From assembly GCF_034140825.1 (NCBI RefSeq), contig NC_089044.1, positions 23,428,001 to 23,492,000 of the forward strand: 64,000 nucleotides of DNA. The letters are read 5' to 3'. The first letter of the stretch is position 1, and each line of letters begins with the position of its first letter. Below are positions 38,136 to 48,673 of the stretch, piece by piece. A program made the translations under genes and the position numbers. Below the pieces are notes generated by a model that saw nothing but the letters and a program-made list of their open reading frames with translations, did not search any database and had not been told where the DNA came from. This DNA comes from Oryza sativa Japonica Group (taxonomy: Eukaryota > Streptophyta > Magnoliopsida > Poales > Poaceae).

Positions 38136-38200
38136 CTCGACCTCAGGATCACTCGCTTTAGCTATGAGACCTACGCGCTAGCCAACTGCGCCACCACCCC
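38115..38200 (-). tRNA. Nuclear elongator tRNA-Met (CAT) with intron
   Basis: The minus strand starts GGGGTGGTGGCGCAGTTGGC and ends GAGTTCGAGCCTCTCTCACCCC, cut here as the T-arm GAGTTCGAGCCTC and acceptor strand CACCCC. The acceptor stem (GGGGTGG/TCACCCC) pairs. The anticodon CAT is at 38164-38166. An approximately 13-nt insertion just 3' of the anticodon is the intron typical of plant elongator tRNA-Met. A-box (TGGCGCAGTTGG) and B-box (GAGTTCGAGCC) are intact. The last ~21 nt are duplicated at the left end of the plastid insertion. Confidence 0.93.
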
Positions 38201-38534
38201 ATCCTGTCTTGCTAGATTAATTAAATGAAAATATATATTATCTTTTAAGTGGTACCTGACGAAAGCAGAGCCAGCTGCCTGCCTCTGATGAGATGTCAAC
38301 TTAAGCCGTTAAGCGTCCCTTTCCGTTTGGATTCGTGAGAACTGCATCAACAAGAGTTGAATTAACTAGCCAACCACGGTTTTTAGTCATCTCCAAACAA
38401 TTTATGGCCCTGCATGCGTGAGCGGCATCCTTACCAAGTACCAACGCAAAAGAAAGTCCACAAAAGAGAGAGAGTCAGTCTTTCATGGGACGATAAATTG
38501 TTGTTTGAGCTTTAGCTTCCATTCATCGATCGTA

Positions 38535-38787
38535 CTCCCTTCTTCCTCGTAAAGAAAGTTATTTTAAACAACTACACAACTTTGACTTCTTGTTTCTATA
38601 AAAATATTTATTGAAAAGTGATACATGTAATCATGTATACTTTTATGAAATTATTTTTCAAAACAAATCTACTCATATAATCTTTACATTTTCAAACTCA
38701 ACAATTTAAGAGTTATTCATGATTTATATTCTTAAGGTTTGACTTAAACATTGTTCTAAATGACTTTCTTTATGAGTATGGAGGGAG
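38535..38787. mobile_element. Stowaway-type MITE
   Basis: The left end is CTCCCTTCTTCCTCGTAAAG and the right end TATGGAGGGAG, with TA at 38533-38534 and 38788-38789. The interior is AT-rich with inverted symmetry (AAAGTTATTTTAA against AAATGACTTTCTTT). Confidence 0.8.
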
Positions 38788-38893
38788 TACGTAATACAGG
38801 TACTAGAGTGACGACGATATATACGAGCTCGATGGCGATGGCGATGGTTAATTACTACGGCACTGCCTAGTTTATATAATCCGCTGGTATGTA

Positions 38894-38951
38894 CTCCCTC
38901 CGTTCAAAAGAAAACAACCTAATACTGTAATCTGGATATACATAGAGGGAG
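38894..38951. mobile_element. Very short Stowaway-type derivative
   Basis: CTCCCTCCGTTCAAAAGAAA at the left and ATAGAGGGAG at the right, with TA duplications on both sides; only 58 bp. It is an internal-deletion derivative lying about 290 bp beyond the stop of the carrier gene. Confidence 0.7.
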
Positions 38952-39239
38952 TATATATGTGCATGCGGCTCCGCAGACCCCTTTTCCCTTTCGATTCATC
39001 CGAACAGCATCACAGAATTACCATGCTTAGCTCACCATCAACAATTCACCAACGGAACAAGTCCACTAAACCAGAGAGTTTGTGTGATCTAGGAAATTTT
39101 TATAAAGATAGTATTTGTGTGTACAGAATTACACTGTTCTTACATCCACAGATGAGATGGATGACAGCAAGAATCAGAATCAGAATCAGAAGAAGAAAAT
39201 TAAGGGTCAAGAAGGAGGAGGATGTAATGATACATGAGT

Positions 39240-40933
39240 TCAGCCTAGTGCAGAGCGAGTGACCTCGTAGGCCAAGAAGCAGGCGGCGTTGGCGGGGACA
39301 CTGCGCGCCATGGCCGGGCCGAAGCCCTTGTAGAGGCCCTTGACGCCGTCGGCGGCGAGGATCTTCCTGAAGGCGTCCATGGAGCCGGAGTACTTGGGGT
39401 TCTTGTAGTCGTCCACCTGGATGACGCTCTTCACCACGTCCGTCGGGTACACCGACCCCCAGAAGGAGGCGCCGGCGAGGCCCCCGGCCACCACCAGCGA
39501 CCCCCGCCCCAGCGACGACGTGTCCTGCCCGCCGGCGAGGTACTGCTTGATCGCCTCGTACACGCCGAACATGAGCGCGTTCCCCGGCACCTCCCGCGCC
39601 AGCGTCGGCCCCAGCCCCTTGAACAGCCCCCCCACGCCGCCCTCCGACCTCAGCACCTGCTTCGCCACGTCCACCGGCCCGCCGTACTTCACCGCCGCCA
39701 CGCTCGCCGTCGCCGTGGCCGCGCCTCCGCCGACGGGAGAGGCGGCAGCGGCGGCGGCGGCAGGAGCAGCGGACGCCAACGCGCTCTGGGCTTGCAACCT
39801 GACACCACAACAAACCAACCAGCTAAGTGTCAGTACAAGATGATTGGATTCACCCGTAACTCGTATGTTTCTGCACTTTTAGTGCATTGTGATGCCAAGA
39901 GCAAGAGGTGTACATTGAGAATGGCAGCACAAGATGCAGATTCGATACATGGTACTACTCTATAATGCAGTAACAGCAGATTATGGAGCTCAATCTGTAA
40001 GTGTACAGTAATGTACTGACGCAATTGTTTGTTCAAATATTGAGTAATGATGGATTTTTTTTTTTAAAAAAAGTGAGAACAAATATTGAGTAATGATCAC
40101 TACTAGGAACTAGTAGGAAGCATTAAGGGGTTTGGTCTATCAGATAATCAGACTATCATCGATGAACGAATGCAGCATTCCTGTTGCAAACATTGCATGG
40201 AGACGGGAGTAGACATGGTAAAAAGAAGATGCTTATTCCGCTCTCTGCTTAAAGATATTACACTCTGTTTTATGAAGTCAACACTCCAATTTTTCAGAAA
40301 ACAAATATGCACTCAACAATATCTTCTCTTTGTTTCGTTTGCTGAAAGAAAACTGAATATTATTGACTGATGAGAAACTTTATTGTCATTTCACATTGAT
40401 ATATATACTAGCACATAACAATTGCGGAAACGCTAGGCTAATTCAATTTGGGATGGTTAATTAGGCAGCACGTTTGCAGTTAGTCAGTCAGGCACCATTT
40501 CTTTCTTGTAGACAGATTCCTCAGGAGAGAAGAAAACGAACCTGCACTTGATGAGCTCAGTGGGACAGGCCAGGAACGAGACGGCGACTCCGGCGCCGGC
40601 GCCGGCAACGACCTGCTGGCTGACGGTGAGCGGCGCGCCGGGCTCGGAGCGCAGCACGGCCTCCATCTGGCCCCTGACGGTGAAGAGGAGGGCGTTGAAG
40701 GCGGCGACGGTGGCGAGCGGCGCCCCCATCCCCTTGTACAGGCCCCTCGGCCCCTCGGCCGCCAGCGTCTGCTTGACGGCGTCCATGGCGCCGGCGAACT
40801 TGGGCGGCTGCCCCGGCGGCGGCGTCGGCTGGCTCTGCAGCTTCACCTTGATGGTGTCGAAGGGGTGCCCCACGACCAGCTGCGCCGCCCCGCCCACCGT
40901 GCCGGCCGTCAGGTCCTTGGCCACGTCACCCAT
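39240..40933 (-). CDS. Mitochondrial carrier, BOU (acylcarnitine carrier-like) type, copy A
   Basis: A mitochondrial inner-membrane carrier (SLC25 fold, six helices in three repeats). Exons 40542-40933 and 39240-39798 give 316 aa. The three carrier signatures are PFDTIK (from residue 24), PTELIK and PTDVVK, each followed by the usual second half. Closest remembered family is Arabidopsis BOU (A BOUT DE SOUFFLE), first called a carnitine-acylcarnitine carrier and linked to photorespiration and glutamate transport. The start MGDVAKDLTAGTVGGAAQL matches BOU; an AG just upstream suggests a 5' UTR intron, so the ATG at 40951 is less likely. Exon 2 has an Ala-rich loop after LQAQSAL, longer than in copy B. 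Copy B lies 1 kb upstream in the same direction. Confidence 0.93.
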
Positions 40934-41977
40934 CTCCTCTCCTGCAGTCAATTAGTTAGTTCATCACCATTGCAAGTCAGTTCAAGGCTTCTCCTTATTC
41001 CTTCTCTTCTCCACTCCACTGCATGAATCTTTGCATCTGTTTCGTTTATCATTCAGCAAAAATCCGACATTTTTTACAGGATTCAGCGAAAGAAATACCA
41101 CCACACAGGCATTCAGATTCTACGTCAGATCAGATGATAAGCTAGAATTACCACCCCCCACAAATCTGAAGATCTGCAGTCCAATTTGCTAGTCAAACAT
41201 AACAACTGAAGAAGAACATGAAACACAGATTTCTGCCAATGCATCATCGACCCAACTGATAAACATGAAGCTGAAATTATACAAGGAAGAAGAAATATAA
41301 ATTACTATTCAGCAGAAGATCGAGCTTGGAGATAGATGGAGGTGAAGGAAGGATGGGAGCGGCCGCCGCCTCCTACCTCCACCTCACCCAAAGCTGCAGC
41401 AGCTCAACTGGCTCAAAACAACTAGAGCCCCAGGTCTCAGTACTAAAATACAAGGGCTGTGGCAATAGCAGCCAATTAAAAAGATGCTAGTTGAGAGGGA
41501 ATCAAAAAAATTCAGACCAAGAAGAAGAGGAGAGGTGATTCGGATGCCAAGAGGGCAAGCAACACCAGGGCCACTCACTCACTCACTCACCAAACGCACC
41601 CCCAATCGCCATCACAGACAGCATCACTCACTCCCCTCACCATGGGATCGCCGTCAGATGGCCAATCCACTCCAGGCCAACCATTCCGACAAGACGACGA
41701 GTTTCTTTCAGCTACACTCACTCCACACCCACACCCCACACATGTTAGGCTTATATTATTATACATACAGGCAGACAAAAAATGCAGAGCCAGCGATCTT
41801 GCTCGCTGTTGCATCTTCCATACTTCAATGTTTTGAATCACAATGTTGCAGATGAAATAAACTTGCAAAACAGGATTGGAACTGCTACTGCTGCTTTTTC
41901 CCCCCCTCAACTGCACAGCCTGGTTGTTGTTTCAACCATGATAAGAGATAGAAATGGCCATTGGAACCAGCAATCAA

Positions 41978-44083
41978 TCAGCCTAGAGCCGATCTTGTAA
42001 TCTCATACGCCAGGAATGTCGCAGCATTGGCCGGGACACTACGAGCCATGGCAGGTCCAAACCCCTTGTACAAGCCCTTCACTCCATCGGCCGCGAGAAT
42101 CTTCTTGAAAGCGTCGACTGACCCTGAGTACCTTGGCTTCTTGTAGTCATCCACCTGAATCACGCTCTTCACGACGTCGGTAGGGTAAACCGAGAGCCAG
42201 AACACCGCCCCAGCAAGGCCTCCGGATAGGATGAGAGAGCCCCTGCCGAGGTTTGATGTGTCCTGACCACCGGCGAGGTACTGCTTGGTGCCTTCATACA
42301 CACCAAACATCACGGCATTGCCAGGAACCTCGCGGCCCATTGTAGGGACAAGGCCCTTGAACAAACCCTTCATGCCGGCTTCCCTGACGACGTGCTTTGC
42401 CACATCAATTGGTCCTTTGGGTAGGGCTACGCCAGAAGCAGCAGCTGCCTCGGCTAAAGCACTCTGGGCCTGCAACCTGCAAATGGGTAAAGCAAATTGG
42501 AATATGAGTAAACTGATGTTTTTTACTGTTATAAAATTCTTCAGGTAGGAGATATCAAAAAACATAAGAGCTGCACTTAAAAGCAAATAAAATACACATG
42601 ATATGGTTTTTGAATGTGCCGACTGCACAACTGTATGACGACTTGTAACCGAAATAAGTATTGTGTTGCAACAGCTCACAATATTGATTTGATAGAGCAA
42701 CCATCTATGGTTCTTAACATATTTAGAAGTATGCTTGTGATAAAAAGGACAGTTGTTCAGAAAACGCAGTCTGATGTCATTTGTCTAGAGAATTGAGACT
42801 CAAAACTCATATATCCCTTTCAAGGACATACACAAGATAGAATAGGAGTAAAAGGCATGTTTTTGACTGTTAAATTATTCAATTTGTTGTTTTACATCTC
42901 CCTTCCAAGGAGATATCACAAAACATAAGAACACTTAAAAAAACCTATAAAGCACAAGGATCAGTGTTTGAATGAGCCTACTGCACAAGTTTACGACGAC
43001 TCGCAACCTAAATAAGTTACTGCACTGCGGCAGTTCACAACATTGATTTGATTTTACAGCATTTAACATATGTATATGGTTGTTCAACAGGAAGGGTGTG
43101 GTGTCATTTTCTCTGGAGAACTGAGGCGCAAAACTCATATATCCCTATCAAGTAGAAATCAGAAAACACAAGAAACCTACAAAAGAGCATATAAAGCACA
43201 AGGGTCTTTATTCCCTTTGAATATGCACACTGCAGAAGTGTATCGCTCGCTGCTGAAGGGAGGGGGGGGGGGGGGGGGGGAGCACTGCAAGTCTGCACTG
43301 AACAGACCTGTTTCAGGTAAAAAGGTCAATTTTATCGGGAAACTTGGTCTGGAATTATTTGATCTAGAGCGCTGTGGTCTCAATAGGAAAAAATAAGTCC
43401 ACAGATTAACTTTTAGTGGCGTGAGTAAAAAAAGCCACAATGCAGTGGAAGTGACAAGCAGTAACGAAAATGTGAAATGCACTTGAACGAGTGTATCGCA
43501 GTAACATGGCTGATGGTGAAGAATGATATGTGCAGGAAAGGGCAATTTCAGAGAAGCTCATTACCAGGGGATTCCTATTGATCTATTGTACAGACGATGA
43601 TGCAAAGCTCAGGCACCCTCAGAGTGAAAATGAACAGTGCAGTCACCACCAGATGAAAGGAATTTAGCACGCAATGGTGAGTAAAAGCTACCTGCACTTG
43701 ATGAGCTCAGTTGGGCAAGCGAGGAAGGAGACGGCAACACCAGCACCCGCACCGGCGACGACCTGCTGGTTGACCGTGAGAGGCTGGCCGGGCTCGGAGC
43801 GCAGCAGGGCCTCCATCTGGCCCCTGACGGTGAAGAGGAGGGCGTTGAAGGCGGCGACGGTGGCGAGCGGCGCACCCATCCCCTTGTAGAGGCCCCTGGG
43901 GCCCTCGGTGGCGATGGTCTGCTTGACGGCGTCGACGGCGCCGGCGTACTTGGGGAATTGGCCGGGGGCAGGGGTGGGCTGGCTCTGGAGCTTGACCTTG
44001 ATGGTGTCGAAGGGGTGGCCGACGATGAGGTTGGCCGCTCCCCCGACGGTGCCCGCCACCAGGTCCTTGACCACGTCCCCCAT
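41978..44083 (-). CDS. Mitochondrial carrier, BOU type, copy B
   Basis: A tandem paralogue of the gene at 39.2-40.9 kb with the same two-exon structure: 43692-44083 (392 bp, the same length as in copy A) and 41978-42476; 296 aa. It begins MGDVVKDLVAGTVGGAANL and has the signatures PFDTIK, PTELIK and PTDVVK. The shared intron position, one G after TGCA of KCR, supports duplication. It lacks the Ala-rich insert of copy A (LQAQSALAEAAAASGVALPK instead). The 1.2-kb intron contains an imperfect tandem repeat and a long G run at about 43261-43280. Transport substrate is inferred from family only. Confidence 0.93.
42495..43230. repeat. Imperfect tandem repeat in the intron of carrier copy B
   Basis: Two units of roughly 350 bp share, in order, CTGCACAA, ACGAC, TCACAA-ATTGATTTGAT, TGTCATTT, AGAACTGAG and CAAAACTCATATATCCCT. 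A partial third unit may follow (AGCACAAGGGTC). Confidence 0.6.
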
Positions 44084-46865
44084 GATCTGATCGATCTGAT
44101 GAAAATGCGATCAAAAAAATCTTGATTCAAAGCGACAGATCGAATGAGGGATCGAGGGCAGGCAAGATCGAAGCAATGCGAGGGGAACTTACCTGTGAGT
44201 TTTGAGTTTGAGACGGCGGCGATTCGAATCGCGGTGGTGGCGTCTGCTTCTCGATGGGGTTGGTGGCGATTGCGATCGCGGAGGAGGTTGGTGTTATATG
44301 GAAGGGGGGCGAGGCACTGGCTGCAGCTACCGCCGGCGGGACGGGTCAGCCGTCAAGATCAAATCCGACGATGACCTGCCTCTGCGATTACCGGGTTGGC
44401 AGGCAGCCGCGGAGTACTGTAGGGCACGAGCCAAAGAAAGATGAAGAAATACAACTTGTCCTTTTCTACTCGTCTCCCGGACAAAGTACACGTCAGCCGT
44501 GATGTAATCTATCATCGCCCGGCTGCTGCTTTTCGTTCATGTAGCAAGTCCGTGACTGGAGTATATAACACGGATTAATACTTGTTGGAAGAACAATGTA
44601 ACGACGGCATAAATGAGAAAATTAGTTTGGTATCAATTTCCATTTTGCTGCGACAATTGTTTACGAGTCACTACTAGTACCTAAACTGAATGATGGATGT
44701 AGATATTAGCTGAATGATGGGACTTTTCGTACTCCAAAAGTGAATCATCACAATTCACAAAAGGTGCGTTAAAGCCAGTGGACGACACACTAACAAGCAA
44801 AATAACGATCCTACGAAGCAAACCATTTTCGGATGCAGGACGATATGGCGTCCACATGAAATGAACCGGCAAGCACCATGTCCAGATTCCAGGATTTCAG
44901 AATAGACTCTGCTACAGGAATTCAATGGTCTATCCAATACTCCTACTTTTGTAAAGCACGAGTACTAGTACTAGTAATCAGATCAAAACTTGCAACAAAC
45001 ATGTTTCCAAATTTTGAAACGAAAACTTCTCTTCACATCAGGGTTAGTCATACGCAATGCCAAATGGCAAGGGTTTCTCCACACCACACCAAAATGTAAA
45101 CTTTGACACAAAAAAAAATGAATTTTATCACAAGAAAGAAGCAGCAAAGCTTTCAATTTGTTTGTGTGCTCCAAGTCACGTACCACTCCCGCGCAAGGCC
45201 AACAAATCAGGCCCAGGAAGGCAGGAAACTCAAAGCTAAGCATGCGCAGCTCTATATATATTTGTAAACTCTGCTTTCCGAGAGATCATACCTTTGAGCT
45301 CAAACACAGATGATTGTTAATCGGACCACACCAACCACGCATGTATATTATTGACAAAAGCTCAAAGTAAACAAATGCATTTGTGCATGACATAAAAAAG
45401 GGCCCATTACTAGTTCTTACACGCTAAAATATATAGTACTACACAAAACTTGGAATATACAGAATATGGCCCGACTGGAACGGATGTACACCTATCACCA
45501 AGCAACATTTCTAATTTCACAATCACAGAAAAATAGGATTTCATGCTGAGCAAGTTTCATTCCAACTTGAATCATCTACTGGTACTATTGAAACTAATAA
45601 AACTACACCATAAGTAAATAAATAAGAGGCAATGAATAGGAGCAAAAAACATACAGTGCACCCTGTTGGGTCAATTCATTCCAGAGAACTGAATGAAACA
45701 ATCCACAGTTCCAAAATACAAGAGGCACAGGGGCATGGGTGGTGAATTTTATATGACTCAATTCACCATGTCAATAATAGACAAGTGCACGTTCATTCCC
45801 TATGCCTTAGCTCAGTGGAACTTTTATCTTATGTAGACTCTAATGTAGAACTATAATTATAGATATCAAAATGGCACAAATATGTAAACTTTTCGGCTGG
45901 TAGAACTAAAAATTCTGAAGCATAAGAAACTACTCACACAGAAATGTTGGATACAAGTCCACAGCCTGCTATGCTACATGATAAATGGAAGTGCGGAGAA
46001 ATCAAGGGTAAACAGAAGTTTAATGTTTGAATAAAATCTAAGTTTTTTTTTTTTACGATTATAAGTCATTAGGTTTGAGAACAGCACCACCTTGTGAAAG
46101 TAATAGAAAAAAAAGATCCGTAAAATTCTTAACTTATTAAAGTTTTACCAAACCAGTACTCATCGCTTATTAGTGGAGCACCATCTGTTCTGTCCATCAA
46201 CTCTACATATCTAACCTCTTATTGCACGATGTAGGCATAGTCTGAATGAAGTGCCTGATAAAACAGCAGCAGTTGAATTGCAATCACTAAAAATGCACAT
46301 TATTGTCTCATCATGGCTCCTGGGTATGATATTATACTACACTTATCTTTATTAGTTTTTTAATCAATTTATTGGAGTGACACTCAACATGGCAGACGTT
46401 TTCAGGTCATACCTACAATTCTCTAGTCATGACTCAGCATAAATCCACAATCATATTCCACGCTTGCAAACCACATAATGGGGACTAAAAACATATAGTA
46501 AAAATATGAATCTGGCACAATCTAAACACCAAACTAGATGTTTTGGAAATCAAACAATGCATCTATTTTAAGATATGTTGTGATCAGCCACACTATGGCA
46601 AGAAAACAACATATCACAGACAATAAGAATAGAGAAATATAATTTAAGCCAAGCTGCAACACCAGATACAGGATAAGGTGATACAACATCTATCATGAGA
46701 AACAGCAAAAGTTGAAACAATTTAGCAACAAAACTTATAACTTATAGAAGTAAAGGGGAGAACAAAACTTATACGGATTAAACAGATGCAGTTCAGACCT
46801 ATGATCTGCGGTTGGCAGCAACCATCACCAGAAGGCAGAAGCACAGCACAGGTAAACATATTAAC
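44084..46865. other. Intergenic region between carrier copy B and NMD3
   Basis: The first 250 bases (44084-44330) are likely 5' UTR/promoter of carrier copy B. The remainder is AT-rich with no recognised exon, tRNA or well-bounded repeat. The end adjoining 46866 should contain the NMD3 3' UTR. Confidence 0.4.
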
Positions 46866-48437
46866 TCATCCCACCATAACAGCATGTTGGTTGCCTTCCC
46901 CACCTTCATCCTCCTCCTCATCATCACCAAGACTTAGGTCCTCAATTAGTTCCTCAATCGGCACAGTGGGAACATCATCACCAATAGTAGATGCCATCTC
47001 CGACCTGTAGTCCTCATCCTTGTATAGATCAATCTGGAATCTAATATCAGAGTTGTGCTCCAAGTCCCTGAGAAACTCCTCATACTCATCAGCCCTCTTC
47101 TCTAGCTCCCCCTTGGCCTTATTTACAGCATCTTCCTCCATTGGAAGCCTCTTCAGCTTCCATCGGCGTGTGCGTGGCCTCTTGGCGAAGCTCTTCTTAA
47201 CAAGAATGACTTCAGGCAGACTGTGGCGCATCATAGCTGTGTCCATGTCATCATCATTCAAGTTGGCACCATAAAGATCATACCCAAGGGCAAGGTCTCC
47301 AGGATTCAGCAGGTGGCCAAGATGAGTCCGCACGGTGAACATGGTGTCGTTTTTCCCAAAGTCGGAGACCCGGGCGACCTGGGCATAAGCCAACTGGTAG
47401 CGAGATCCGTCAATGGTAATCTCTGGTGACTCGTGCTCGATGTCTAGCACGATGTACTCGACGAGCTGCTTGCTGGTGAGAGCAGCCTTGAAGTTGTAGA
47501 CCCTGTACTTCTTTTCCTCGAGGTGGTGCACACGCAGGGTGAGGGGGTCAAGCAGAGCGATGGCATTGGTGACCTTGATGCAGAGGACGATAGGTCCAAG
47601 GCCTCCAAGATCGCGGGACACCTGAGGGCTAAGGGCGATGAGGTCCTCCCGGCAGATGGGGCAGATCTCGACGGAGAAGGTGTGCTTGTAGTTGTAGACG
47701 TTGCTCTTGGTGTCGTGGGAGACGAGCTGCTTGGCGGTCTGGGTCTGGACGGGGGCGACGGTGGCGAGGAAGTCGACGAGGCGGGCGGCGTGCGAGCGGG
47801 AGCCGAAGAAGAAGTCGAGGCCGCCGGGGGCGGCGGCGACGCGGAGGGCGAGGGAGGCCTGGCCGTGCTTGAGGAGGAGCTGCTCGAGGTAGAGGAAGGT
47901 GCGGCGGTGCGGGACGTGCTGGCGGAGCTGGACGACGGCGACCCACTGGTCGGGGTTGGACTGGGCGCGGGCGCAGGCATCGCAGAGGCGATCGTGGACG
48001 GTGAACTCGACGGGGTGGGTCTGCTCGAGGACGACGGCGTTGAAGACCTCGCGGCGGAGGCGGAGCTTGAGGCGGAGGCGCTTGGAGTGGGGCTCGGAGA
48101 AGACGAACTCGGCGGCGGAGAGGGAGACGCGGAGGCGGGCGAGGGGGCGGTTGAGGCGGCGGAGGAGGATCTGCATGAGCTCGGGGGACTCCGGGCCGGC
48201 GCGGAGCCAGGAGCGCGGCGGCTGGAGGTAGGAGGTGCAGTCGGGGCAGTAGACGACGGCGGCGTGGCGCGGGACGCCCTCGGTGATGTCGACGCGGGCG
48301 CGGATGCAGCGCGCGCACATGTTGGCCGGGTTGGGCTGCATCGCCACGCCGCAGATGCAGCACAGCACCGTGCCCACCGTCTGCGTTGGCACGAACATGC
48401 CGCTCCCAGCCGCCGGCGCCGCCGACCCCGGCAGCAT
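46866..48437 (-). CDS. NMD3: 60S ribosomal export protein NMD3
   Basis: NMD3 is the adaptor that links the pre-60S ribosomal subunit to the exportin CRM1/XPO1 for nuclear export. The gene is intronless, 523 aa, normal for the family. The N-terminal zinc-binding module is visible: CCICG (C26, C27, C29), CARC (C41-C44), YCPDC (C64-C67), then CDACAR and EICPICRED. A nuclear-targeting basic stretch KRPRTRRWKLKRL lies near residues 417-430. The acidic C-terminus includes IEELIEDLSLGDDEEEDEGG, which fits the leucine-rich export signal of the family. The start MLPGSAAPAAGSGMFVP precedes the conserved TVLCCICG. Large open frames on the opposite strand are GC-content shadows. Confidence 0.97.
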   Translation of the reverse strand: MLPGSAAPAAGSGMFVPTQTVGTVLCCICGVAMQPNPANMCARCIRARVDITEGVPRHAAVVYCPDCTSYLQPPRSWLRAGPESPELMQILLRRLNRPLARLRVSLSAAEFVFSEPHSKRLRLKLRLRREVFNAVVLEQTHPVEFTVHDRLCDACARAQSNPDQWVAVVQLRQHVPHRRTFLYLEQLLLKHGQASLALRVAAAPGGLDFFFGSRSHAARLVDFLATVAPVQTQTAKQLVSHDTKSNVYNYKHTFSVEICPICREDLIALSPQVSRDLGGLGPIVLCIKVTNAIALLDPLTLRVHHLEEKKYRVYNFKAALTSKQLVEYIVLDIEHESPEITIDGSRYQLAYAQVARVSDFGKNDTMFTVRTHLGHLLNPGDLALGYDLYGANLNDDDMDTAMMRHSLPEVILVKKSFAKRPRTRRWKLKRLPMEEDAVNKAKGELEKRADEYEEFLRDLEHNSDIRFQIDLYKDEDYRSEMASTIGDDVPTVPIEELIEDLSLGDDEEEDEGGEGNQHAVMVG

Positions 48438-48673
48438 CCTGTACCTCGCCGGATTGGATCGAATCGAGTGGATTGGGGGATCTCTGGGGGCGGGGGGGAT
48501 GGAGATTTTTGGGCTTAGGGTTTTTGTAGGTGAAAAGAGACGGCGGCGGCGCGATCAGGCGGTGGAGGAGATAGATGATGACGAACGCGATTACGGGAAG
48601 GACTTGTTTGGGCCAACCACAACCACGCACTGCAATTTGGGCTTTTGGGCCTTGTCCATTGTTTTTTTTTCGC
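48438..48673. promoter_or_regulatory. NMD3 5' UTR and core promoter region
   Basis: This is the short region between the NMD3 start codon and a long-TIR transposon. It contains GGGCTTAGGGTTTT, a telo-box-like AAACCCTAA on the minus strand (about 48513-48526), a motif common upstream of plant ribosome and translation genes. Confidence 0.5.

Noticed and set aside
43261-43280. Long G run in the carrier intron, and a similar run at about 10177-10192
   Set aside because: Simple homopolymers that are prone to sequencing error; no function claimed.
47523-48518. 331-residue plus-strand open frame
   Set aside because: It is antisense to NMD3, rich in Gly, Glu, Asp and Ala, and exists only because of the GC-rich codon usage of NMD3.
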